Positions 9,267-18,502 of a stretch of 64,000 nucleotides of DNA are shown here, one piece after another; within the stretch, counting starts at the first letter, position 1; every line of letters begins with the position of its first letter. The notes beneath the pieces were generated by a model, which saw only the letters and a list, made by a program, of their open reading frames with translations, was not told where the DNA came from and did not search any database. The DNA comes from QNYZ01 sp964577615. Its GTDB lineage: Bacteria > Desulfobacterota > Desulfobacteria > Desulfobacterales > QNYZ01. Location: positions 8,643 to 72,642 of the forward strand of contig CAZNZW010000007.1 of assembly GCA_964577615.1 (NCBI GenBank). Reading direction: 5' to 3'. Both the position numbers and the translations under genes were made by a program.

Positions 9267-9896
9267 TTATGTCTTCGGCAGGTTTGAACCCATATGAGGG
9301 ATCCTGGAGACCCCGCCCGGATCCAACCCGTCAAACAGATGCCGTAGGGATTGCAGCAGGGACGCCTTCATGGCCCGGACATGATCCGGCTGAAGATTGT
9401 CTTTCCACCGGGGATATCCGCCTTTCCAGACATATTGGATCAATTGCTGAAAAACCGGGCGGCTGAACCGGTAGCCGCCTAAGGTGATTTCGAGCTCGTC
9501 CGCCGCCGCAATCAACGGGATATTGACAGGACGGGCATAGGGAGAGATGAGGGCCTTCATGGTTCCCTGGGTATCGGCGCACCGGGGATTTTGCTTAAAA
9601 CGGCGGGGATCGTCGGGAAACGGAAACCGGCGGTAGACGTCACCGATAAACCCGGTGTAACGCACTCCGTGGATGGCCCCCATCAAATCGCCGATGTCTT
9701 CGGGTTGATCAATGACGTATCCCGGTAAAAAAACAGGTGACAACTGGCTGCCCGGCTGCCCGGCATACCGGGATAAACGGCGGCAGAACACCGTTGAAAA
9801 AAAGAAGTATTTTTCCAGAAGCAGCATATCCGATTCAATATTAAAAAACCCGAAGGCCACGTCGCCATGGCTGAGGGTACGAAAAGCTAACGGCAT
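9267..9896 (-). CDS. Uncharacterised protein
   Basis: 209 residues, soluble, no signal peptide or membrane helix. Start ATG 9896 has AAGGGG four bases upstream. I do not recognise the family. Visible landmarks: GDVAFGFFNIESDMLLLE near the N-terminus, a middle part rich in Gly, Pro and Arg (RRFPFPDDPRRF), and a short GGYRFSRPVF segment. No metal-binding or nucleotide-binding motif is evident. It is the last gene of the run that includes mutM, 51 bases after mutM's stop, and has normal composition, so it is probably a real gene cotranscribed with mutM. Confidence 0.65.
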   Translation of the reverse strand: MPLAFRTLSHGDVAFGFFNIESDMLLLEKYFFFSTVFCRRLSRYAGQPGSQLSPVFLPGYVIDQPEDIGDLMGAIHGVRYTGFIGDVYRRFPFPDDPRRFKQNPRCADTQGTMKALISPYARPVNIPLIAAADELEITLGGYRFSRPVFQQLIQYVWKGGYPRWKDNLQPDHVRAMKASLLQSLRHLFDGLDPGGVSRIPHMGSNLPKT

Positions 9897-9947
9897 GACG
9901 CCCCTTGCGGATCTGTTTCCATATTATTAAAATATCCCGTATCGCAG

Positions 9948-10796
9948 CTATGCATTGTCTTCAGGGTTCACCGGCTGACAGATCTCGCAGACAAAGGAAC
10001 TCCGCTGCCCCACGATCAACCGGCGAACGGGCCCCCGGCATCGCGGGCAGGGCATATCCGTCCGGCGAAATATCCGCAATTGTTTTTTATTACTTCCCCT
10101 GCGGCCGGTGGCGGAGCTGAATCCTGTTTCACCGCCGCCCAGCGTGGTCCCTTTGTTCCTGATCCCCTGCCGCAGCACCCGGCGAATCGCCCGGTGCAGC
10201 CGTTTGATCTCGATGGCATCCAGGGTCGCGGTATTCCGGCACGGATGCAATTTCGCCTGCCAGAGCGCTTCGTCCACATAGATATTGCCCATCCCCGCGA
10301 TAAAGGTCTGATCGAGCAGCAACGGTTTCAACATCCGCCTGCGCGGTACCATCAGCCGCGTCAGCGCTTTGGCGGTAAAGGTCCGCGACAGGGGTTCGGG
10401 ACCCAGTCTGGCTAAAATTTTTTCAGGATTATCCACAAGGAAAAACCGGCCGAACTTACGCGGGTCGTGGTACCGCAGCCGCCGGCCATCGGACAGCGCC
10501 AGGACAACATGATCGTGCGCCCCCCGTCTGGGTTTCCCCGCATCCAGATACAGATGCCCGGTCATCCGCAGGTGGACCAGCAGGTGAGTCGGCCCGGACA
10601 GATCAAGGATGATATATTTGCCCCGGCGCCGGATACCGGTCACAGTCAGTCCGGTTAAGCGGGTGCGAAACCGTGCGGTGGTCGGTTCGGCAATGATACG
10701 GGGATAAAACACCTGAACGCGGGCGATCACCCGACCGACGAGTTTCGCCCTTAACAGATCGTCTATGACGGTTTGGACTTCCGGCAACTCTGGCAT
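9948..10796 (-). CDS. mutM: Formamidopyrimidine-DNA glycosylase
   Basis: 282 residues. Base-excision repair enzyme that removes 8-oxoguanine and ring-opened purines and nicks the strand. It starts with the diagnostic MPELPEVQT: after Met removal, Pro is the catalytic nucleophile and Glu the acid. The helix-two-turn-helix region (LLDQTFIAGMGNIYVDEALW) and the C-terminal zinc finger (CPRCRGPV and CEICQP) are complete. Length is typical. Upstream is an AT-rich spacer of about 80 bases that may hold its own promoter. Confidence 0.97.
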   Translation of the reverse strand: MPELPEVQTVIDDLLRAKLVGRVIARVQVFYPRIIAEPTTARFRTRLTGLTVTGIRRRGKYIILDLSGPTHLLVHLRMTGHLYLDAGKPRRGAHDHVVLALSDGRRLRYHDPRKFGRFFLVDNPEKILARLGPEPLSRTFTAKALTRLMVPRRRMLKPLLLDQTFIAGMGNIYVDEALWQAKLHPCRNTATLDAIEIKRLHRAIRRVLRQGIRNKGTTLGGGETGFSSATGRRGSNKKQLRIFRRTDMPCPRCRGPVRRLIVGQRSSFVCEICQPVNPEDNA

Positions 10797-10875
10797 CGTA
10801 CTATTTTTTTCAGATAATCATAATATCGTTGTAAAACAGACCGAATGTTTACCATTCTCATTCGTTCATGGCGCA

Positions 10876-12612
10876 TCACATCAGATAAAAGCCCAGGGTA
10901 ATATCATTCTTATCCGAGCCGAGAAACTGGCCTCCCACGTACGTTTTGTTGACATTTTTTATGCGGATCTGTTTGACGATTTTAGACCGGACGCGGTTGT
11001 CCAGGGTAAACTTTACCCGAAGCCGGTCCCCCGTCAGCAGACGGTTGGAACCTTCGGTATGAAAGCCGATCCCGTTTTTAGAAATATTGGCAATCCGGAT
11101 TTTTCCCGAGTATCCGGCCGAATCCGACACAAGGCTCCTGCTTTTTATCTGCAGAAAAACCCCTTCCAGATCAACGGATTTACGATAAAAGGAGCGCTTT
11201 TCCGGTGTCAGATCGAATGCAAACCCGCAGGGGCAGGTGGCGGTAATGGTTTTGTTAAAGGCTTTAAAACGATCCAGGCCGACAGGATCCTGACGCATGC
11301 ATTGCGGACAGGTGATCATCATCTTTTCATCTATAATCGGAACCTTAACCATTTCAGGGCTGGCATGGCCGGTATCCGCGCTGACGTATTGCCATTGCGG
11401 TGTTTTTAATTTTTCCCGCTGATCAGCCGTGATATCAAAAATATGGTGAAGTTCTCCCGTCTCGGTAATTTCCTGGATTTCAAAAGTCGCCGGCGCACCA
11501 GCGGACGGAGGGGCATCAGGCACCGGCGCCACCCGCTCCGGCAGGTCCGGAGAGACCGTCTGGACCCGCCGGTGCCGGTTCAGCCAGTCGGTTTCGTTCT
11601 GCCGGCGCCGGATGGCATTTAAAAAAGCCTGGCCGGCAAACTGGAAAAGCTGTCGTTCCCCGCTGCCCCAGTGATCCTGTTTATCACACGCGTCATAGCC
11701 GATCACACCGCCCACACGCCGGCCCAGCTGCAGCACAAAATAGGCAAACGACCGGGTTTCCGCCAGGTGCAGGGACTCCAGATCGTCATGCCAGCGACCC
11801 GACTCAGCGGTCACATCTGCCACCTGCAGCATCCGGTCCTGCCGGATCGTTTCTTTGAGTCCGGGCAGATTATTCAAGTCCAGAGCGCCGGCCGGTTTCC
11901 GGACGGGAACTGTATCCGGCGCACACCACTCATGGGTCAGGGTCACGCCGGTCGCTTTTTCATCCACAACGCCGAGATAAGTCCGCTCAACTTCGGTAAA
12001 CATCGCCAGGGTCTTCAATTCGTGATTGATGGTCGCATCTATATCCCGGGCCGGGCATCGGATCAGACGGGCTGTCAGGGTACGGGTAATGTTTTCGATA
12101 TCCAGCCGGCGGGCCAGCAGATCCAGCGCCCGCCGCCGCCGGGTATAATCCCGCAGGGACACCTGCATGGCATCGATCTTGCCTTTCCAGTTCCGGATAA
12201 GGGTGCATTTTAACTTGGCATTAAAGGCAGAGCACCCTTTCCGGCGTAACCGGATTTCAAAATTCTGTTCATTGCGGGTCGCAAAAAGCGCATTCCGGTG
12301 AATAAAAAAGTCAACCAGATCTTCCGCCTGGATGAAAAGGGTAAACGGTTTTTCAATGAGGGCGATCCGCTCAATACCGAGAAGAGCGGCGCTGGTGCCA
12401 TCCGTATCAAGGATGAGGCCGCTGGCCCCGATGATGATTCGCCCCGATTTGGCATCCGGGCTGTCGATGTCACCGAAGAACGGCGTGATCTGCCGCCCGC
12501 CGTCGCAGACCGGGCAGGCCGGAACGGTAGCGGCCCCGCATACCGGGCAACTTTCAGCGGCAGTGGCGGGTTTATCCATATGTATTTTATCTTCCAAAAC
12601 AATTCCGTCCAT
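10876..12612 (-). CDS. PAS-GAF-PilZ multidomain c-di-GMP-binding protein with zinc knuckles
   Basis: 578 residues. In order: two CxxC pairs at residues 22-36 (CPVCGAATVPACPVC), a PAS-like region (about 55-170), a GAF-like region (about 200-345), a linker rich in Pro and Ala, a second CxxC pair region (CPQC and CPCG near 440-465) and a C-terminal PilZ domain. The PilZ c-di-GMP signature is intact: RSFYR at about 473-477 and NISKNG at about 509-514. No kinase, GGDEF or EAL domain is present, so it is a receptor rather than an enzyme. Start could be ATG 12612 or ATG 12579; neither has a strong ribosome binding site. Confidence 0.75.
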   Translation of the reverse strand: MDGIVLEDKIHMDKPATAAESCPVCGAATVPACPVCDGGRQITPFFGDIDSPDAKSGRIIIGASGLILDTDGTSAALLGIERIALIEKPFTLFIQAEDLVDFFIHRNALFATRNEQNFEIRLRRKGCSAFNAKLKCTLIRNWKGKIDAMQVSLRDYTRRRRALDLLARRLDIENITRTLTARLIRCPARDIDATINHELKTLAMFTEVERTYLGVVDEKATGVTLTHEWCAPDTVPVRKPAGALDLNNLPGLKETIRQDRMLQVADVTAESGRWHDDLESLHLAETRSFAYFVLQLGRRVGGVIGYDACDKQDHWGSGERQLFQFAGQAFLNAIRRRQNETDWLNRHRRVQTVSPDLPERVAPVPDAPPSAGAPATFEIQEITETGELHHIFDITADQREKLKTPQWQYVSADTGHASPEMVKVPIIDEKMMITCPQCMRQDPVGLDRFKAFNKTITATCPCGFAFDLTPEKRSFYRKSVDLEGVFLQIKSRSLVSDSAGYSGKIRIANISKNGIGFHTEGSNRLLTGDRLRVKFTLDNRVRSKIVKQIRIKNVNKTYVGGQFLGSDKNDITLGFYLM

Positions 12613-12699
12613 GGCAGAAGATTTTGTCCAAGCGTCCCTGCCCGATTAATCAAGCACTGCGCATCAAACCGAAAACAGGATCTTCCGGCTGACTGGCGG

Positions 12700-14250
12700 T
12701 CATCCCTGGGGCGGCACCAGGACCGACGGGAACCGCGCGACGTCCGTATGAGGCAGAAATCTGGCCGCCGAAAAACGGTTCATAAAGTCCTGATTCACGT
12801 TCAGCTCCATGTAGGTAATCCGGTCCCGAATTCGATCGATTTCATCCGGCACCTCCCGGGACAGCAGGGCCATGGTGGCGCCTTCCAGGGAGCTGTTTCC
12901 CAGAGATTGATATGTGGCCAGCGGCAGATCGGGAATCATGCCGATGGCAATGGCCGATACAGGATCGATAAAGGCGCCGAATGTACCGGCAATGTAAAAT
13001 CGGTTTAAATCGTCAAACGCCAGGCCCATGTGGCTGGTGATCGTCTCAAGAATGGTGTACATGGCCGCCTTGGAGCGGATCAGGCTGTCGATATCGGCCT
13101 GGCTGATGGTCAGCGCCCGGCCCCGGCCCGATGCCGATGCGGGGGCCACGACCAGCTGTGCCAGGCCGTTTTCCTTCACGAGACGATCGCCGCAGGCCGA
13201 TGACACAAATTTTCCCCGCAGATCGAGGAAACCCGCCAGAAAGAGATGGGCCGCCAGATCGATCATGCCGGACCCGCAGATGCCCACCGGCGGCATGTCA
13301 TCGATGGTTGTCAGATCCCACTGGCCGGTGGCCGGGTCGATCCGCACCCGTTCGATGACGCCCGGCCCGGCCATCATCCCCATGCGGGACACCCCGCCTT
13401 CCAGCGCCGGCCCGGCCGCGCCCGCACAGGCCATGAGCCAGTCCCGGTTTCCGACAACGACTTCGGCATTCGTCCCGACATCCACAAGGATACTTGTTTC
13501 CGTCTGTTGATACAGGCCGGAAGAAAGAATACCGGCAATCAGATCTCCGCCAAAATAGCTGCCGATATTGGGAAAAACAAGTACCCGCGCACCGGGGCTG
13601 GCAGTCAGGCCAAGATCAGCGGCGCGCTGGACCCCCGGCCGGTTAACCACCGGAATGTACGGTTCCCGGATCATGAAGCGCGGTTCCAGCCCCATCAACA
13701 GATGGGTCATGACGGTGTTGCCTGCCACGGACAGAAGGTAAACATCAGCAGGCGTCAATCCGCACTGCCGGCACAGACGTCCCATGCCGGCATTCAGGGC
13801 GTCGACAATCAGGCGCTGCAGATGATCCCGTTTCTCCGCATCATCGGCATAGTGAATGCGCGTCAAAACATCCGGACCGATCACCGCCTGCGGGTTATCC
13901 ACCGTATCCTCGGCCAGGACAGCGCCCCCGTCCAGATCCAGCAGGCGCATCACCACCCGGCTGGTGCCCAGGTCAACGGCCATCCCCGCCGCAGTCCGGC
14001 CACGGTCTGCCGTTATGCCGACCAGCAGCCACTGGCCGCCGTCTTTAAACAGGATACACCGCGGCTGATAACCGCATTGCCGGATCCGGGCCGGCAGGGT
14101 CTGCATCAGGGCCAAGTCGATCCGCAGGCGATCAATTTTAAAGGCCGCTTTAAGGCCATCGGCCAGCCGGTCCACATCGGCGGTATTATTGGCCAGAGAC
14201 GGGGGGTCCAGCGTGATGGTCTTTACCCACAGGGACGTCGATCTGTTCAT
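12700..14250 (-). CDS. ASKHA-type corrinoid activation protein (DUF4445) lacking the ferredoxin domain
   Basis: 516 residues. The C-terminal two-thirds are the ASKHA (actin/sugar kinase/Hsp70) fold of reductive activators of corrinoid proteins: AVDLGTSRVVMRL near the start of the fold, GNTVMTHLLMG, DVGTNAEVVVGN and the AGTFGAFID segment. These proteins use ATP to drive low-potential reduction of cobalt in corrinoid methyltransferases. Normal members are 600 or more residues with an N-terminal [2Fe-2S] domain; here the protein begins in the middle domain and no Cys cluster is present. Start ATG 14250 lies only seven bases after the sirtuin gene stop, so nothing longer fits. Confidence 0.78.
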   Translation of the reverse strand: MNRSTSLWVKTITLDPPSLANNTADVDRLADGLKAAFKIDRLRIDLALMQTLPARIRQCGYQPRCILFKDGGQWLLVGITADRGRTAAGMAVDLGTSRVVMRLLDLDGGAVLAEDTVDNPQAVIGPDVLTRIHYADDAEKRDHLQRLIVDALNAGMGRLCRQCGLTPADVYLLSVAGNTVMTHLLMGLEPRFMIREPYIPVVNRPGVQRAADLGLTASPGARVLVFPNIGSYFGGDLIAGILSSGLYQQTETSILVDVGTNAEVVVGNRDWLMACAGAAGPALEGGVSRMGMMAGPGVIERVRIDPATGQWDLTTIDDMPPVGICGSGMIDLAAHLFLAGFLDLRGKFVSSACGDRLVKENGLAQLVVAPASASGRGRALTISQADIDSLIRSKAAMYTILETITSHMGLAFDDLNRFYIAGTFGAFIDPVSAIAIGMIPDLPLATYQSLGNSSLEGATMALLSREVPDEIDRIRDRITYMELNVNQDFMNRFSAARFLPHTDVARFPSVLVPPQG

Positions 14251-14257
14251 GCCGCGG

Positions 14258-15004
14258 CTACCCCAGCCTTTCTAAGCGGGACAAAACAGCGTTCATGACC
14301 TGACCGCTGCCGCCCTGGATAATATAATGGCTGATCGATCCGGTCAGGGGGGTGGGTTCCGGGTTGATTTCGATGACCGTGGCGCCGCTCTCCCGGGCCA
14401 GCACCGGCATATGGGCCGCCGGCTGAACCGTGGCGGATGTCCCCATAACCAACATCACGTCACAGGTGGTGGCAGCCGCCCGGGACCGCATCAGCGCATC
14501 GGGCGGAATCATTTCACCAAAGAAAATACATTCCGGCCGGAAAATACCGCCGCATTCGCATCGCGGCGGCAGGTTATCCATGGACAGGTCCGCCGTTCGG
14601 CATTTTGCGCCGCAATCGGTGCAGCACTGCCCGGCGAAATTACCATGAAACTCGACCACATCCGCGCTGCCGGCCGCCTGGTGCAGCCCGTCCACATTCT
14701 GTGTAATGATCGTTTTTAATTTCCCCATCTTTTCCAGCCGGGCCAGACCGATATGCGCATCGTTGGGCCGGGCCGCATCAAGGACCGCTTTCATGTCCTT
14801 GATCAGGACCCGCCAGACCTTCTCCGGGTCACGATAAAAGGCATCGATGTGAGCATATTCCATGGGATCGACTGTTTCCCAGAGCCCGCCCGGGCCGCGA
14901 AAGGGCGGAATACCGCTTTCCACGGAAATCCCCGCGCCGGTCAGGGCCGCAATACAGTCTGCGGCGGCAATCGCTTCCACCGCCCTGTCAATCCATGCGT
15001 TCAC
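14258..15004 (-). CDS. NAD-dependent protein deacylase, Sir2 family
   Basis: 248 residues with all sirtuin hallmarks: GAGISVESGIPPFRG for NAD binding, TQNVDGLH with the catalytic region, a following EFHGN, and a zinc site made by two Cys pairs (CTDC and CECGG). It removes acyl groups from lysines using NAD and so links protein acylation to metabolism. The start is GTG 15004, two bases after the stop of the upstream gene, typical of tight operons. Whether it is a deacetylase or a desuccinylase cannot be decided here. Confidence 0.93.
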   Translation of the reverse strand: MNAWIDRAVEAIAAADCIAALTGAGISVESGIPPFRGPGGLWETVDPMEYAHIDAFYRDPEKVWRVLIKDMKAVLDAARPNDAHIGLARLEKMGKLKTIITQNVDGLHQAAGSADVVEFHGNFAGQCCTDCGAKCRTADLSMDNLPPRCECGGIFRPECIFFGEMIPPDALMRSRAAATTCDVMLVMGTSATVQPAAHMPVLARESGATVIEINPEPTPLTGSISHYIIQGGSGQVMNAVLSRLERLG

Positions 15005-15006
15005 GC

Positions 15007-15852
15007 CTAAATCTCAAATTCCATGTCGGCGGCCACCGCCATACAGGTCAGGGAGCTGCGCGCGTCGGCAATCTGCCGGCGGGCATCTTCGACCATTGCC
15101 GCCACCTCGTCGTCGGTGCGATCCTGGTTGATGTGGAACAGCCCCACCTGACCGACACGGGCATCCATGGCCAGTTTTACGACTTCCGGGTATTCGGAAT
15201 GTCCCCAGCCGACAAACGATGTATATTCCGCCGCCGTGTATTCGGCATCGTGAATCAACAGGTCCACATCTTTACAGAAAGCCCGGTAATCCTCAAAAGA
15301 TTTCCCCCCGGCATGGGTATAGCCCAGTTCGTTATCCGTTAAAAAGACAAAGGATTTACCCGCTTCGGTAAATTTATACCCGCTGCCACCGTTGGGGTGG
15401 CTGATGGGAATCGGCTCAATATGGATGGAATCGATGTCGAACGCCACCGGGTCCAGATTCCGCAAAACAATATTTGCTTTGCTTTTCAGGCAGCGAATCG
15501 GGAAATAGGGTGGGGTCATCAGATCCGAGAACATGCGGTCGATGAACGTCTCATGAAAAGGACAATGATACATGTTAATGGTTATTTTCTGGCTGTGCAG
15601 CGGCTTGAAAAAAGGAAACCCGATAATATGATCCAGGTGGGCATGGGTGAACAGGATATGGTATGCCGATACCCGGGGCTGCCGCGTCAACACATCGTTG
15701 CCAAGCCGACGGATTCCCGAACCGGCGTCGATAATAATCGTCACGCCGTTGCGGGACTGAACCTCCAGGCATGTGGTATCGCCGCCAAATGTCAGATACT
15801 CCCGGCCGGAAACCGGAATCGACCCCCGGGACCCCCAGCATTTAATTTTCAT
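15007..15852 (-). CDS. Metallo-beta-lactamase fold hydrolase
   Basis: 281 residues. N-terminal MKIKCWGSRGSIPVSG is typical of a widespread MBL subgroup related to cyclic-nucleotide phosphodiesterases and RNase Z. The metal motif THAHLDHIIGFP is intact, followed by PISHPNGG, LTDNELGY and HDAEY, which supply the remaining ligands. Substrate unknown. It lies between prmA and the sirtuin, nearly contiguous with the latter (two bases), so it is probably cotranscribed. Cytoplasmic, no signal peptide. Confidence 0.85.
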   Translation of the reverse strand: MKIKCWGSRGSIPVSGREYLTFGGDTTCLEVQSRNGVTIIIDAGSGIRRLGNDVLTRQPRVSAYHILFTHAHLDHIIGFPFFKPLHSQKITINMYHCPFHETFIDRMFSDLMTPPYFPIRCLKSKANIVLRNLDPVAFDIDSIHIEPIPISHPNGGSGYKFTEAGKSFVFLTDNELGYTHAGGKSFEDYRAFCKDVDLLIHDAEYTAAEYTSFVGWGHSEYPEVVKLAMDARVGQVGLFHINQDRTDDEVAAMVEDARRQIADARSSLTCMAVAADMEFEI

Positions 15853-15962
15853 GGATACACTTTCACGATGGAATCACCTTCGCGGTATCGGTTAAGGGCC
15901 AAGGTCCGTCGGTCCGGTCAGTCGAAGCGGGGCATATATACTACCGATATCCGTTCCCCGCG

Positions 15963-16787
15963 TCAACGGGTGCTGACGAGAAACGTATGCCAGGTGCCTT
16001 CGTGTTCCCAGGCACGAACAATGGATGCGCCCTGCAGGCGCAGCTGATCGGTGATCAACCGGGCTTCGCTGCGCAGCAGTCCGGAAAGAATCAGCCAGGG
16101 TTTCCGGCGAAAGCCCGGCGCCGTGACCATCCGTTTCATTACATCAAAATGGATATTGGCCACAAGCAGATCGGCCCGGCAGTCGACAAAAGCGCCGGCC
16201 TGCCCCTGAACGGTCAATACCCGCTCTTCCAGATGATTCTGCCGGACATTCAGACAGGCCGTCCGGGCCGCCAGATGGTTCAGATCCACTGCCAGAACCC
16301 GCCGGGCGCCCAGCCGGGCCGCCGCCAGGGCCAGCAATCCCGTCCCCGTTCCCAGGTCAAGGACGGTTGCCGGGCATGTTCGGTCCCGGAGCATCTCCAG
16401 GGCCGCCAGGCAGTCCCGGGTCGTCGGGTGCAGCCCGTTCCCGAAAACCACGCCCGGGTCCAGTAAAATATCGAGGCGCGTTTCAGCGCCTGTGCCGGCC
16501 GGGGGAGACGCCCAGGGCGGATAAATATTAAACCGGCCGGCGGTAAATGGCGCGAGCCGTTCACCCTGCCATTCATCATAAGACATCCGGTATTCATCTT
16601 CCAGAGTCAGGTCCGGATGCTCGGCGACAAAGGCAGCCACCCGCGGCCGGGCCGGGGCCGAAAAAAAAAGAAAAGAAGAATCCGCTTCCTGCCAGGTTCC
16701 GATAAAACCAGCGCCGAAATCCCTGCCGGCCGCCACCCTCCCGGACAGATAATAAATATACAGATCCTGATAGGGAGATGCCGGCAT
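15963..16787 (-). CDS. prmA: Ribosomal protein L11 methyltransferase
   Basis: 274 residues. Class I SAM-dependent methyltransferase with the glycine-rich motif VLDLGTGTGLLALAAARLG, the acidic end of strand 2 (VLAVDL) and a post-motif VANIHFDVM, in the arrangement of PrmA, which methylates L11 lysines. The GVVFGNGLHPTTRDCL segment is a PrmA hallmark (substrate-channel loop). The start ATG (16787) overlaps the stop of the CBS gene (TGATG), so it is translationally coupled; eleven extra upstream codons of the open frame are not used. Confidence 0.9.
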   Translation of the reverse strand: MPASPYQDLYIYYLSGRVAAGRDFGAGFIGTWQEADSSFLFFSAPARPRVAAFVAEHPDLTLEDEYRMSYDEWQGERLAPFTAGRFNIYPPWASPPAGTGAETRLDILLDPGVVFGNGLHPTTRDCLAALEMLRDRTCPATVLDLGTGTGLLALAAARLGARRVLAVDLNHLAARTACLNVRQNHLEERVLTVQGQAGAFVDCRADLLVANIHFDVMKRMVTAPGFRRKPWLILSGLLRSEARLITDQLRLQGASIVRAWEHEGTWHTFLVSTR

Positions 16788-17473
16788 CAGTCCCGTTTGG
16801 GCAGCTGGTCCAGGTACCATTGCATGGGCTCGAGGAGGGTAAAGCCCAGACCTTTCAATTTTTCCTTGATGGTCCGCACGTTCAGGGTCAGCAGGTAACA
16901 GAATACCGCCCGTTTTTCTTCATCCCAGTAGCGGGCCACCAGAATACTGCCGAGAGAAATCTTTTCTTCAGTAACCGCATCAACAATTTTTTTCAGCTGG
17001 CCGACTTTCTCTTCCGCCAGAACGCACAACAGCGTTCCCGGTTCCCCAATGCCGAGAACATTGATAAACGCGCGCAGCAGATCCCGGACCGAAATAATAC
17101 CGTGAAGTCTGTTCCGCTCATCCACAACAGGCAGCGCGCCGACCTTGGCCCGCTGAACCAGCAGCAGGGCATCCTGAATCGTATCCATGGGCGTGATTTT
17201 GATCAGATCCGTCGTCATGATCTGGTCTATTTTCAGATCTTCGTCGGGCAGCTGGCATTCTTTCCGGATGGCCGGATCGGCGGTCCGGTAATATTCATGC
17301 GGGATGATGCTGCGCAGATCCCGGTCGGTCACCATGCCGACCAGGTAGCCATCTTCACGGATAACGGGCAGGTGACGGATCCGATGCTTCTGCATCAGGT
17401 CCCGGGCGTCAAAAGCACTCGCATCCGGCCCGATGGTGATCACTTCCTTGGTCATTGTACGGTTTACAAACAT
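16787..17473 (-). CDS. Tandem CBS-domain protein with C-terminal ACT-like region
   Basis: 228 residues. Two CBS domains: the first from MFVNRTMTKEVITIGPDASA through VGMVTDRDLRS, the second from IDQIMTTDLIKITPMDTI through IISVRDLLRAF. CBS pairs bind adenine nucleotides as energy sensors. The last 75 residues (GTLLCVLAEEKVGQLKKI onward) look like an ACT-type regulatory fold, a combination known from AcuB-like proteins. AcuB genes commonly sit beside a histone-deacetylase-like acuC, as here, which suggests a role in acetyl-CoA metabolism. GGAGG lies six bases before ATG 17473. Confidence 0.82.
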   Translation of the reverse strand: MFVNRTMTKEVITIGPDASAFDARDLMQKHRIRHLPVIREDGYLVGMVTDRDLRSIIPHEYYRTADPAIRKECQLPDEDLKIDQIMTTDLIKITPMDTIQDALLLVQRAKVGALPVVDERNRLHGIISVRDLLRAFINVLGIGEPGTLLCVLAEEKVGQLKKIVDAVTEEKISLGSILVARYWDEEKRAVFCYLLTLNVRTIKEKLKGLGFTLLEPMQWYLDQLPKRD

Positions 17474-17522
17474 GGGGCGCCTCCAATTTGATGATACATT
17501 CTATTTCGCATTTGATACGCGG

Positions 17523-18473
17523 TTACCTGTGAAGCAGTATTTCAATGTGGTTCCGGGCCAGCTCGGGCAGCCGGTCCAGGTTGTAACCGCCTTCAAGGAC
17601 GGAAATAATTTTCCCGTCCGCATAGATTTCAGCCATTTCCACCAGCCGCTCCATGATCCATGAAAAGCCGTCAGTAGACAGGTTCATGTCGGCCAGATGA
17701 TCTTCCATATGCGCATCAAATCCCGCCGATACAAGAATGATTTCCGGTTCAAATCGTTCAAACGCCGGAAAAAGATCCCGCTCCATCAATTGTTTATATT
17801 CTTCGTCTCCCTGCCCCGGCAGCATCGGTGAATTCTTCGTAAAGCCGTGCCCGGCGCCCTCGCCGGTTTCAAATTCCCGGCCCGTTCCCGGGTAGGCAAA
17901 GGAGGGATGTTCGTGGATAGAATAATAAAAAACCGTCGGGTCCTTTTCAAAAATATGCTGCGTGCCGTTGCCGTGGTGGACGTCATAGTCCACGATGCCG
18001 ACTTTTTTGACCGCCCATTTGTCGCGAAGATAGCGGGCACAGATCGCCACATTGTTAAAATAGCAGAACCCGAGTGCCCGGTCGGTTTCGGCATGATGGC
18101 CGGGCGGACGCACGGCGCAGAAGGCATTGTTGATTTCTCCGCGCATGACCCGGTCCGCCGTATCAAGGATCCCCCCCACGGCCAGAAGGGCGGTTTCAAA
18201 GGTGTCGACGCACATCTGGTTGTCCGGGTAATCAAACGTCTTTTTTCCGGAATAGCAGACTTCCTCAAACCGATGAATGTAGGCCGGATCATGAACCGCC
18301 TCGATCCACTTCATGTCGGGCCGTGACGCCTTGATCAGGGTAAGCGCTTCCAGCAGGCCCGCATCTTTAATCCCCGCATAAACGGCTTCGAGCCTGTCGG
18401 CCACTTCTGGATGATACGGTCCGGTATCGTGGAGCAGATACCTCTCGTCATACAAAAATCCGGTTTTATTCAT
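17523..18473 (-). CDS. Histone deacetylase/AcuC/AmhA family amidohydrolase
   Basis: 316 residues. Zinc-dependent deacetylase fold with all catalytic signatures: RPPGHHAE (the His pair), DYDVHHGNGTQ (Asp/His zinc ligands), YYSIHEHPSFAYPG, VSAGFDAH (second Asp ligand) and SVLEGGYN with the transition-state Tyr. Bacterial members act on acetyl-lysine (AcuC deacetylates acetyl-CoA synthetase) or on acetylated polyamines. Neighbouring CBS/ACT protein supports an AcuC-like role. I chose the second of two adjacent ATGs (18473) because AGGAG then has a five-base spacing. A sirtuin is encoded 2.5 kb further along the same strand. Confidence 0.92.
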   Translation of the reverse strand: MNKTGFLYDERYLLHDTGPYHPEVADRLEAVYAGIKDAGLLEALTLIKASRPDMKWIEAVHDPAYIHRFEEVCYSGKKTFDYPDNQMCVDTFETALLAVGGILDTADRVMRGEINNAFCAVRPPGHHAETDRALGFCYFNNVAICARYLRDKWAVKKVGIVDYDVHHGNGTQHIFEKDPTVFYYSIHEHPSFAYPGTGREFETGEGAGHGFTKNSPMLPGQGDEEYKQLMERDLFPAFERFEPEIILVSAGFDAHMEDHLADMNLSTDGFSWIMERLVEMAEIYADGKIISVLEGGYNLDRLPELARNHIEILLHR

Positions 18474-18502
18474 CATGTCTCCTGTCGGTACGGTTGCACT
18501 GT

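Noticed and set aside
13246..14298. 350-codon + strand frame inside the ASKHA gene
   Set aside because: Opposite strand of a clearly assigned gene; low-complexity His/Arg/Gln text.
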